Origin: CAZWEZ01 sp964632795
Lineage (GTDB): Bacteria; Pseudomonadota; Alphaproteobacteria; Rhodospirillales; 2-02-FULL-58-16
Direction of reading: 5' to 3'
DNA: 41,615 bases
NCBI GenBank assembly: GCA_964632795.1
Contig: CAZWEZ010000025.1
Location: 1-41,615 of the forward strand
Below are positions 24,169-31,633 of the stretch, in pieces. Position 1 is the stretch's first letter. Every line of letters starts with the position of its first letter. The translations under genes and the position numbers were made by a program. The notes under the pieces are model-generated. The model made no database searches. It saw nothing but the letters and a program-made list of their open reading frames with translations, and was not told the origin of the DNA.

Positions 24169-24173
24169 GGACC

Positions 24174-25244
24174 GTGCCCCGGCTGCTGCTGATCTCGGCC
24201 GGCCAGTTGACCGGCTACATCCTCGAACGGCTGGCCCGGGACGGCTTCTTCGACGACATCGTGCTTGCCGGGCGGTCCCCGGAGAGCGCCCGCAGGAAGA
24301 TCAACAACGCCCGCATCGGCGCCGCCATCGAGGGCCGGTTCCCGGCCATCCGGTTCGCCGAGCTCGACGTCGCGGCCGCCGACGCCGGGAGGCGGCTGGC
24401 CGCCATCCGTCCCGATGTCGCGGTGGCGGCGCCGTCCATGCTGGCGTGGTGGCGGCTCGACAAGGCATCGCCGATCGTCGCCCGGATGCCGTTCGGCGGC
24501 TGGATCGCCTTCCACCTGGCGCCCATGCTGGCGGTGCGCCGGGCGTGGGTGGATTCGGGGCTGGAGTGTCCGTGGGTCGGGGCGTCCTACCCCGACGTGG
24601 TCAACGCGGTGCTGCACCGCACCGGGGCCGGCCCCACCTGCGGGGTCGGCAACGTCGCCGAGGTGGTGCCCAAGGTCCGCTTCGAGGTGGGCGGCGAACT
24701 GGATCTCGATCCCGGCCGGGTGGAGGTCTCCCTGGTCGCCCAGCACGCCCTCGAGTACTTTGTCTACAACGACGCCCAAGCCCCTGATTCGCCGCCGTTC
24801 ATGCTCAAGGCCGTGGCGGCGGGGCGCGACGTCTCGGAGCTCGCCCGCAAGACCTTGCTGCGCCCCTTCCCGATCCCTTACGAGTTGGACTTCAACATGC
24901 TGACCGCCTCGGCCGCCGCCGTCCTGCTGCCGGCCCTGGCCGGCGGCCCGCCGGTCCGCACCCACGTCCCGGCGCCCGGCGGCCTGATCGGCGGTTATCC
25001 GGTGATGGTCGAGGGCGGCCGGGTGAGGCTCGACCTGCCGCCCCCGTGGACGCTGCACGAGGCCATCGCGTGTAACACCGACTCCCTGGCCTGGGAGGGC
25101 ATCCGCGGCATCGACGACGACGGCACCGTCCGCTTCACCGACCACGCCGCCGAGGCACTGGGCGAGCTGAGCGGGCGCAGGATCGAAAGCCTGGCCCCCG
25201 ACGAAGCGGCGTCGGTGGCCGGCGAACTGCTCGCTAAACTGTAG
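24174..25244 (+). CDS. Rossmann-like protein of unknown function (saccharopine dehydrogenase-like fold)
   Basis: The 356-residue protein starts with GTG 5 bp after the MscS stop. The N-terminus LLLISAGQLTGYILERLARD with DIVLAGRSPESARR looks like a nucleotide-binding Rossmann start in which the glycine motif is modified (SAGQLTG). The C-terminal half (FNMLTASAAAVLLPALAGG ... IGGYPVMVEGGRVRLDLPP) resembles the catalytic part of saccharopine-dehydrogenase-like reductases, but I cannot assign a substrate. Its place before a flavin-binding PPOX protein and a LarA-like racemase suggests a shared small-acid pathway (inference). No membrane segment is seen. Confidence 0.65.
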   Translation: MPRLLLISAGQLTGYILERLARDGFFDDIVLAGRSPESARRKINNARIGAAIEGRFPAIRFAELDVAAADAGRRLAAIRPDVAVAAPSMLAWWRLDKASPIVARMPFGGWIAFHLAPMLAVRRAWVDSGLECPWVGASYPDVVNAVLHRTGAGPTCGVGNVAEVVPKVRFEVGGELDLDPGRVEVSLVAQHALEYFVYNDAQAPDSPPFMLKAVAAGRDVSELARKTLLRPFPIPYELDFNMLTASAAAVLLPALAGGPPVRTHVPAPGGLIGGYPVMVEGGRVRLDLPPPWTLHEAIACNTDSLAWEGIRGIDDDGTVRFTDHAAEALGELSGRRIESLAPDEAASVAGELLAKL

Positions 25245-25261
25245 GAATCTGGAGAAGCACC

Positions 25262-25702
25262 ATGGCGTATCCTGTCAAGACAATGACCGAAAGCCAGATC
25301 GACGAATTCCTCCATGAGACCCGGAATGTGGTCGTCGGCACCAACCGCAGCGACGGCGCGCCGCAACTGAGTCCGACCTATTACCTCTACGACGAGGGCC
25401 GCATCTACATCGGAATGAGCGCCGGTTGCGCGAAACACCATAACCTCCGGCGCGATAAGCGGATCAGCATCTGCGTCGATGGCGGATACCCCGACGCGCG
25501 GACCATAACCGTCTACGGAACGGCGGAAATCATCGAGGAAGACAGCCCCTGGCGGGACGAAATTTTGTGGCGCATCACCCGCCGCTACGCAGACAGCGAC
25601 GAGGACGCGCGCCGCAAGACCGAAATCGCGCGAAGCGGTACGGTGAGAGTCCTGATCGCCGTAACCCCCGACAAGATCATCGCCCTGGATTATAACGGAT
25701 GA
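25262..25702 (+). CDS. Pyridoxamine 5'-phosphate oxidase-like (FMN/F420-binding split barrel) protein
   Basis: The 146-residue protein has the split-barrel pattern ESQIDEFLHETRNVVVGTN, GAPQLSPTYYLYDEGRIYI, AKHHNLRRDKRISICVDGG and TITVYGTAEII. Such PPOX-class proteins bind FMN or F420 and reduce or oxidise small molecules, often as dimers. GGAGAA lies 8 nt before the ATG. Its TGA overlaps the ATG of the LarA-like gene (ATGA), so the two are translationally coupled. The specific substrate is unknown. Base composition is slightly lower in GC than its neighbours, with AT-richer codons (ATTTTG, AACCATAACC), which could mean later acquisition. Confidence 0.8.
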   Translation: MAYPVKTMTESQIDEFLHETRNVVVGTNRSDGAPQLSPTYYLYDEGRIYIGMSAGCAKHHNLRRDKRISICVDGGYPDARTITVYGTAEIIEEDSPWRDEILWRITRRYADSDEDARRKTEIARSGTVRVLIAVTPDKIIALDYNG

Positions 25703-26997
25703 GCGAACACACGGTCATCGACCTGGACTACGGCGGCGCCACGCTGCCGTTGCGCGTCCCGGCGGAATGGCTGGGCGAGGTCGTCGGCCTGCCGCACACG
25801 CCCCCCGCCGCCGACGGCGCGAAACTGGTCGGCGACGCCATGGAACGGCCGATCGGCTGCCTGCGGCTCGGCGAACAGGCGCGGCCCGGGATGAAGGTCG
25901 CCATCGTCTTCGACGACCTGACCCGCAAGACTCCGGTCGCGTTGATCGCGCCGCTGGTCCTCGACGAGCTGCGCCGGGGCGGGGTGGCGGCCGACGACAT
26001 CACCTTCGTCGCCGCGCTGGGCACCCATCGTGCGATGAGCGGGGAGGAACACATCGCCCGGCTGGGCGCCGACATCGTCGGCGGCTACCGAATCGAGAAC
26101 TCCATCGCCGACGCCGCCGAGCGCTTCGTCTACCTGGGCGAGGCCAGCAACGGCCTGCCGGCCCACGTCAACCGGACGGTCGCCGAGGCCGACCTCAGGG
26201 TCGCCATCGGCCAGGTCACGCCCCATATGGAGGCCGGCTACGGCGGCGGCTGCAAGATCATCCTGCCGGGGGTCTGCAACCGCGAGACGGTGACCCGGTT
26301 CCACCACCACGGGCTGGCGGTCGAAGCCAACGTCCTGGCCGACGGCGAGGCGCCGATCCGCCGGGTGCTGGAGGAGTTCGTCCAGGACAAGGTGCCCCTG
26401 CACTTCATCGTCAACGCCGTGGTCGGTGCCGACGGCTCCGTCGCCGCCTGCGTCGCCGGCGACCAGATCCAGGCCTTCCGCGAAGGCGTCCGCCATTGCG
26501 ACCGGGCCTACGGGGTCGCCGTCGGGCGCCGCTACCCGGTGGTGGTCTCCAACGCCTTCCCCTACGAGATCGACTTGTGGCAAGGGAGCAAGGGGGTCTA
26601 CAGCGCCGACAAGGTGGTCGAGCCGGGGGGCACCCTGATCCTGCTCGCCTATTGCCGGGAAGGCCACAGCACCTACCGGGCGTACCCGGGCTTCTGCGCC
26701 GAGGACCCCCGCCGATTGAAGGCCCGCATCGAGGCTGGCGCCATCCCCGCCGCCGAAAAGAACGAGGCCATCGCCGCGGTGGTGATCGGCTACCGCCTGG
26801 CCAACTGGAACTTCTCGGTGGTCTCCCAGGGCCTCGCGCAAGAGGAGGTGGAGATCATGGGCGCCAGCTATTTCGAAACCCTCGAGGAGGCCGTCGCCGC
26901 CGCCGTCGGCAAACTGCCCGAGACCGCGCGCGGGGACGCCCTCGCCGTCCTCACCCACGGCGGCCAGACTATCCCCAGGTTGCCGCCTTCGCGGTGA
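25699..26997 (+). CDS. LarA-like nickel-pincer racemase family protein
   Basis: The 432-residue protein matches the LarA (DUF2088) family. IVFDDLTRKTP corresponds to the DD-TR motif, ALGTHRAMSGEE carries the catalytic His-like GTHR, GQVTPHMEAGYGGGCKIILP carries the PH and the cofactor-binding Lys, and FHHHGLAVE gives a candidate nickel ligand. LarA enzymes use a nickel-pincer nucleotide to racemise 2-hydroxy acids. The substrate of this clade is unknown, and lactate is only one possibility. The cofactor genes larB, larC and larE are not in the window. It ends the four-gene operon. The overlap with the PPOX gene argues for a joint redox or racemisation step. Confidence 0.85.
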   Translation: MSEHTVIDLDYGGATLPLRVPAEWLGEVVGLPHTPPAADGAKLVGDAMERPIGCLRLGEQARPGMKVAIVFDDLTRKTPVALIAPLVLDELRRGGVAADDITFVAALGTHRAMSGEEHIARLGADIVGGYRIENSIADAAERFVYLGEASNGLPAHVNRTVAEADLRVAIGQVTPHMEAGYGGGCKIILPGVCNRETVTRFHHHGLAVEANVLADGEAPIRRVLEEFVQDKVPLHFIVNAVVGADGSVAACVAGDQIQAFREGVRHCDRAYGVAVGRRYPVVVSNAFPYEIDLWQGSKGVYSADKVVEPGGTLILLAYCREGHSTYRAYPGFCAEDPRRLKARIEAGAIPAAEKNEAIAAVVIGYRLANWNFSVVSQGLAQEEVEIMGASYFETLEEAVAAAVGKLPETARGDALAVLTHGGQTIPRLPPSR

Positions 26998-27109
26998 CCT
27001 TTTTTCCTTCTCTGTGCCTTCCTCTGTGCCCTCAGCGTCCTTAGCGGTCGAATCACCCCTTCGACGCGGCGAGGAACCAGGCGGATGTGTGTCGGGTTGC
27101 AGAGGGCGG
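26998..27109. repeat. Convergent gap containing a degenerate CTCTGTGCC repeat
   Basis: The 112-bp gap holds TTCTCTGTGCC, CCTCTGTGCCC and TCCTTAGCGGT in sequence (about 27008-27051). This resembles a short interspersed motif of CACAGAG / CTCTGTG type that I recall from several unrelated bacterial genomes. A T-run precedes it (26999-27006). It may be a terminator plus a low-copy repeat; no gene is seen. Confidence 0.4.
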
Positions 27110-28378
27110 CTATTCCACCGCCTCCGTCGGTTCGAGGAAGCGGACGCGGTGCTTCTTCGGAATGAAGAAGAGATGGTCGTTCGCGTCGCCCGCCGCGAGA
27201 TGACACTCAGCGCAGAACTCGACGCGCTCCGACCTTTCGCCTTTTGTCGTTCCGAACACTCTGCCGTCCGGCATGATCATCGTATAGCGCCAATTACGGC
27301 TCTCCGGATTGAACCCGGGCTGCATCTTCTCCATCAGCGCAAGGGGGCCCGTGAGGACGTCGCCGTGGGCGGTCACCTCGAAGCTGTCCTTGGCCAGGAC
27401 CGAGCCCTGGGGTAGCGTGCCCGCGTTCTCGAACTGGCCATAGATTTTGGCCTTCGGGTTGGCGTAGTTGTTGACGTAGCGGTTGCCGTGCGTGGCCGAG
27501 ACGTATGGCGTGAGGTTGTAGCGGCGCCAAGTCTGGTAAACGCCGGCGTGGTTATTGCCCGACTGTCGGTAGACGGCCGCCATATCGTCGCGGATGCGAT
27601 CATAGATGGTCAGCGCGTCCGCATCCGCCAGTTCGGCCGACGACTGTACTTTGAAATGCCGTGTCGGGCGTGCAATCTGGGGAAAGGTTGGCGATGTCCC
27701 GGATGCCGATTCCCTGTCCGGCGCCCACGGGCGCCACCAACCGATCACAACCGCCGCGCCGATCAACACGCTCACCACGGCCGCCAGTGCCGTCCATTGT
27801 CGGCGCCTCCTGTCCGGCCTCCCCTCGCCGGTCACCATGCCGGCGGCTTGGGGCTCCAGTCGCACGTGATAGGCGGGCACCGGTTCGGTTATGTTCTTGA
27901 CCGCCTGCTCGCCCAGGAACTCGTAACCCACTTCCAGCTTGTCGCGAACCTCTTCGAGGACCTTGCGGGAGATGCATATGCCGCCGGGCTCGGCGAGGCT
28001 TTCCAGGCGCGCCGCCACATTGACGCCATCGCCATAAATGTCGTCCCGGTCAACGATGACCTCGCCGAGATTGACCCCGATGCGGAACGCCAGGCGCTTG
28101 TCGTCCGGCACCTCGGCACCCATCTCCCCGAGGGCCCGCTGGATACCCACCGCTGTCTCGACCGCCGCCACGACACTGGCGAACTCCGCCAGCACCGCGT
28201 CGCCGGCATAGTGCACCACACGCCCGCCGGCCGCTTTGATGCGCTCGGAAATCAGGTCGAGCCCGGCCGAAAGCTGGCGGTGCGTTCCGGCCTCGTCGGC
28301 GCCCGTGAGTCGGCTGTATCCCGCCACGTCGGCGTAGAGGATCGCAGTGAGTTTGCGGGTCAGTGAATCGCCAGACAT
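27110..28378 (-). CDS. Class III adenylate/guanylate cyclase fused to a periplasmic cytochrome P460-like haem c domain
   Basis: The 422-residue protein has three parts. Residues 10-175 are a class III cyclase: ILYADVAGYSR has metal Asp16, YAGDAVLAEF has metal Asp60, and VNVAARLE gives Asn120 and Arg124. Residues about 196-214 form one membrane helix (ALAAVVSVLIGAAVVIGWW). Residues 240-415 match cytochrome P460: WRRYNLTPYVSATHGNRYVN, ME KMQPGFN-type blocks, YTMIMPDGRVFGTT, and the haem-binding CAECH at 389-393. The order fits an inner-membrane receptor with the haem outside and the cyclase inside, probably changing cAMP or cGMP in response to a redox or nitrogen-oxide ligand (inference). It is convergent with the LarA-like gene. 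Confidence 0.85.
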   Translation of the reverse strand: MSGDSLTRKLTAILYADVAGYSRLTGADEAGTHRQLSAGLDLISERIKAAGGRVVHYAGDAVLAEFASVVAAVETAVGIQRALGEMGAEVPDDKRLAFRIGVNLGEVIVDRDDIYGDGVNVAARLESLAEPGGICISRKVLEEVRDKLEVGYEFLGEQAVKNITEPVPAYHVRLEPQAAGMVTGEGRPDRRRRQWTALAAVVSVLIGAAVVIGWWRPWAPDRESASGTSPTFPQIARPTRHFKVQSSAELADADALTIYDRIRDDMAAVYRQSGNNHAGVYQTWRRYNLTPYVSATHGNRYVNNYANPKAKIYGQFENAGTLPQGSVLAKDSFEVTAHGDVLTGPLALMEKMQPGFNPESRNWRYTMIMPDGRVFGTTKGERSERVEFCAECHLAAGDANDHLFFIPKKHRVRFLEPTEAVE

Positions 28379-28625
28379 TCGGAACCGTGGAAAATTGCCA
28401 ACGGAGCAGTTTATCGCTTATCGGCAGGGTCGCAACCATTACCCCCATATGGCCGCTTCGGGTCAACAAACCGAAGTGCGCTGACCGACATATGCACCCC
28501 CGCTTGCGGTGGGTCGGCCGCCTTCCGGTCCCTCGAACGCATGTCGAGCCGATCACGCGTTAGCCCCCCCCCGCGCCAACAAATCCTTCCGTTTTTCCCC
28601 GGCTTTGTGGTTTATTAGCCGCCCC
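28379..28625. other. Divergent intergenic region between the cyclase and trpB
   Basis: No gene is supported. The space includes a C-run at about 28564-28571 and a GGTTTATTAGCC stretch 20 nt before trpB. No clear leader peptide with tandem Trp codons or trp attenuator was found. The usual upstream gene trpF is absent. Confidence 0.4.
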
Positions 28626-29837
28626 ATGGAGACTTTGAACACCTATCGCGCCGGGCCCGATGACAATGGGCGGTTCGGAATTCACGGCGGGCGGTTCGTC
28701 GCCGAGACGCTGATGCCGCTGATCCTGGAATTGGAGCGCGCCTACGAGGCGGCCAAGGGCGACCCCGCGTTTGCCGCCGACATGGCCTACTACTTCGCCC
28801 ACTACGTCGGCCGGCCGAGCCCGCTTTATCTGGCCCAACGGCTGAGCGAGCGCTTGGGCGGGCCGCGCATCTACTTCAAGCGCGAGGACCTCAACCACAC
28901 CGGGGCCCACAAGATCAACAACTGCATCGGCCAGATCCTGCTCGCCCGGCGCATGGGCAGGAGCCGCATCATCGCCGAAACCGGGGCCGGCCAGCACGGG
29001 GTGGCGGCGGCCACCGTGTGCGCCCTGTTCGACCTCCCGTGCACGGTCTACATGGGGACCAAGGACATCGACCGTCAGGCCCCCAACGTCTACCGGATGA
29101 AGATGCTGGGGGCCGAGGTCAAGCCGGTGACCTCGGGCTCGCGGAGCCTCAAGGACGCGCTCAACGAGGCCCTGCGCGACTGGGTGGCCAACGTCGACAC
29201 CACCTACTACCTGATCGGCACGGTGGCCGGCCCCCATCCCTACCCGGCCATGGTCCGGGACTTCCAGAGCGTGATCGGCGAGGAGGTCCGCGAGCAGATG
29301 AAGGCCGCCGAGGACCGCCTGCCCGGGACCCTGGTCGCCTGCATCGGCGGCGGCTCCAACGCCATGGGGCTGTTTCATTCGTTCCTCGACGAGGCCGAGA
29401 TCGACATCATCGCCGTCGAGGCGGCCGGCGAGGGCATCGAGACCGGCAAGCACGCCGCCTCGCTGAGCGCCGGCTCGCCGGGCATCCTGCACGGCAACCG
29501 GACCTACCTGCTCCAAGACGCCGACGGCCAGATCGAGGAGGCTCATTCGGTCTCGGCCGGCCTCGACTACCCCGGGATCGGCCCCGAGCACGCCTGGCTG
29601 CACGACGTCGGGCGGGTTTCCTACGTCTCGATCACCGATGCCGAGGCGGTCGAGGCCTTCCACCTGGTGACCCGGCTCGAGGGCATCATCCCGGCGCTGG
29701 AATCGGCCCACGCCGTGGCCCACGTCGCCAAGGTCGCCAAGGACATGCCCAAGAACGATCCGGTGGTGGTCTGCATGAGCGGGCGCGGCGACAAGGACCT
29801 CGACACCGTGGCCGCCTTCGCCGGGGACGGCGGATGA
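28626..29837 (+). CDS. trpB: Tryptophan synthase beta subunit
   Basis: The 403-residue protein joins indole and serine to give tryptophan, with PLP bound to Lys96 in HTGAHKINN. Other blocks are FGIHGGRFVAETLM, AETGAGQHGVAAATV, CIGGGSNAMGLFH and LDYPGIGPEHAWL, plus the C-terminal CMSGRGDKDLDTV. The length is normal. The start at 28626 gives METLNTY, matching relatives. It is the first gene of trpB-trpA-accD-folC; trpF, which often precedes it in alphaproteobacteria, is not here. Its stop overlaps the trpA start by ATGA. Confidence 0.98.
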   Translation: METLNTYRAGPDDNGRFGIHGGRFVAETLMPLILELERAYEAAKGDPAFAADMAYYFAHYVGRPSPLYLAQRLSERLGGPRIYFKREDLNHTGAHKINNCIGQILLARRMGRSRIIAETGAGQHGVAAATVCALFDLPCTVYMGTKDIDRQAPNVYRMKMLGAEVKPVTSGSRSLKDALNEALRDWVANVDTTYYLIGTVAGPHPYPAMVRDFQSVIGEEVREQMKAAEDRLPGTLVACIGGGSNAMGLFHSFLDEAEIDIIAVEAAGEGIETGKHAASLSAGSPGILHGNRTYLLQDADGQIEEAHSVSAGLDYPGIGPEHAWLHDVGRVSYVSITDAEAVEAFHLVTRLEGIIPALESAHAVAHVAKVAKDMPKNDPVVVCMSGRGDKDLDTVAAFAGDGG

Positions 29838-30670
29838 ACGCCAACGGGCGCATCCAACGGCGCTTCGCGGAACTCGGTAAGGAGGGCCGCGGCGGCCTGG
29901 TCACCTTTCTCACCGCCGGCGATCCGGACCGCGAGACCTCGGCCGAGATCCTCGCCGGGCTGCCGGGCGCCGGCGCCGACATCATCGAGCTGGGGATGCC
30001 GTTCAGCGACCCGATGGCCGACGGGCCGTCGATCCAGATGGCCTCGAACCGAGCCATCCGCGCCGGCGCCACCCTGGCCGGGACGCTGGACATGGTGCGC
30101 GGCTTCCGCGCCGGGGACGCCGAGACGCCGATCGTCCTCATGGGCTACTTCAACCCGATCTACGTCTACGGAGTCGACGCCTTCCTGGCCCAGGCCAGGG
30201 ACGCCGGGGTCGACGGCCTGATCGTCGTCGACCTGCCGCCCGAGGAAGAACGCGAGCTGTGCCTGCCCGCCATCTCCGCGGGTATCGACTTCATCTTCCT
30301 GACCGCCCCGACCACCGACGAAGCGCGCCTCGAACGGGTGTTGGCCAACGCCGGGGGCTTCGTCTACTACGTCTCGATTACCGGCATCACCGGCACCCGC
30401 TCCGCCGCCCTCGCCGACGTCGCCGCCGCCCTCGAACGCCTGCGCCGCCACACCGAACTGCCGATCGCCGTCGGCTTCGGCATCCGGACCCCCGAGCAGG
30501 CGGCCGGGATCGCGGCGGTGGCCGACGCCGCGGTGGTCGGCTCGGCGCTGGTCGATCGGCTGGCCGCAAACCTCGACGCCGAGGGCCGGGCGACCCCCGG
30601 ACTGGCGGGCGCGGTGCTGTCGCTGGTCGGCGACCTGGCCGCCGGCGTCAGGGGGAGGGCGGGGCCGTGA
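29834..30670 (+). CDS. trpA: Tryptophan synthase alpha subunit
   Basis: The 278-residue TIM-barrel enzyme cleaves indole-3-glycerol phosphate. It carries TFLTAGDPD, the catalytic Glu52 and Asp63 in IIELGMPFSDPMADGPSIQ, MGYFNPIYVYG, FVYYVSITGITGTR and the phosphate-binding VGFGIRTPEQA and VVGSALV. The start overlaps the trpB stop (ATGA), and the accD start (GTG) overlaps this stop (GTGA), so all three are translationally coupled, as is common for this complex. Confidence 0.97.
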   Translation: MNANGRIQRRFAELGKEGRGGLVTFLTAGDPDRETSAEILAGLPGAGADIIELGMPFSDPMADGPSIQMASNRAIRAGATLAGTLDMVRGFRAGDAETPIVLMGYFNPIYVYGVDAFLAQARDAGVDGLIVVDLPPEEERELCLPAISAGIDFIFLTAPTTDEARLERVLANAGGFVYYVSITGITGTRSAALADVAAALERLRRHTELPIAVGFGIRTPEQAAGIAAVADAAVVGSALVDRLAANLDAEGRATPGLAGAVLSLVGDLAAGVRGRAGP

Positions 30671-31611
30671 ACTGGCTCAAGAACTTCGTCCGCCCCAAGC
30701 TGCGCGAGCTGGTCGGCGGCCAGAAGGAGATTCCCGACAACCTGTGGCACAAGTGCCCGGGTTGCGGCGAGATGATCTTCCACCGCGATCTCGACAAGAA
30801 CTTCCGGGTCTGCCAGCACTGCGGCCACCACCTCCGTCTGGGCGCCGTGAAGCGCCTCGAGATGCTGTTCGACGACGGCGAATACCAGACCATCGAACTC
30901 AAGAACCCCCTCCACGACCCCCTCAAGTTCCGCGACAAGAAAAGGTACACCGACCGCCTCAAGGAGGCCCAGAGCCAGACCGGCAACCCCGACGCCCTGG
31001 TCGTCGCCCACGGCAGGTTGGGCGGCATGGGGGTGGTCGTGGCGGCACTGGACTTCGCGTTCATGGGCGGCTCGATGGGGGTGGCGGTGGGCGAGGGGAT
31101 GGTCGCCGCGGCCCGCCTGGCGGTGGTCCAGGACGCCTCCCTGATCGTCGTTCCGTCCTCGGGCGGGGCGCGGATGCAGGAGGGCATCCTGTCGTTGATG
31201 CAGATGCCGCGCACCACCATCGCCGTCGAGGAGGTCCGCGAGGCCGGCCTGCCCTACATCGTGGTCCTGACCGATCCGACCACCGGCGGGGTGTCGGCCT
31301 CGTTCGCCATGCTGGGCGACGTGGCGATCGCCGAATCGGGCGCCGTGATCGGCTTCGCCGGCCCCCGGGTCATCGAGCAGACCATCCGCGAGAAGCTGCC
31401 TGAGGGCTTCCAGCGGGCCGAATACCTGCTCGACCACGGGATGGTCGACATCGTGGTCCGCCGCCACGAGCTGCGCGACACCCTGATCCGCATCCTGTCG
31501 CTGCTGCGCAACCGGGAGCCGGCCGCCGAGGTCCTCGCCATCCCGGTCCCCGAGGCCGGCGGGGCGGCGCCGGCGGAAACCCCGGCCATCGAGGATTCTC
31601 CCGCTGAGTAG
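30667..31611 (+). CDS. accD: Acetyl-CoA carboxylase carboxyltransferase beta subunit
   Basis: The 314-residue protein begins with GTG overlapping the trpA stop. Its N-terminal zinc ribbon CPGCGEMI and CQHCGHHL (Cys30, 33, 49, 52) is followed by the carboxyltransferase fold with VPSSGGARMQEG, LMQMPRTT and LTDPTTGGVSASFAMLGDV. It pairs with AccA (elsewhere) to make malonyl-CoA for fatty acid synthesis. The last 35 residues are an Ala/Pro/Glu-rich tail. Position between trpA and folC is the normal alphaproteobacterial order. Confidence 0.97.
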   Translation: MNWLKNFVRPKLRELVGGQKEIPDNLWHKCPGCGEMIFHRDLDKNFRVCQHCGHHLRLGAVKRLEMLFDDGEYQTIELKNPLHDPLKFRDKKRYTDRLKEAQSQTGNPDALVVAHGRLGGMGVVVAALDFAFMGGSMGVAVGEGMVAAARLAVVQDASLIVVPSSGGARMQEGILSLMQMPRTTIAVEEVREAGLPYIVVLTDPTTGGVSASFAMLGDVAIAESGAVIGFAGPRVIEQTIREKLPEGFQRAEYLLDHGMVDIVVRRHELRDTLIRILSLLRNREPAAEVLAIPVPEAGGAAPAETPAIEDSPAE

Positions 31612-31633
31612 CGATATCGTCCTCGAGCGCCTG

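Noticed and set aside
28379..28625. trp leader attenuator before trpB
   Set aside because: No leader peptide with tandem Trp codons and no alternative hairpins with a T-run were seen.
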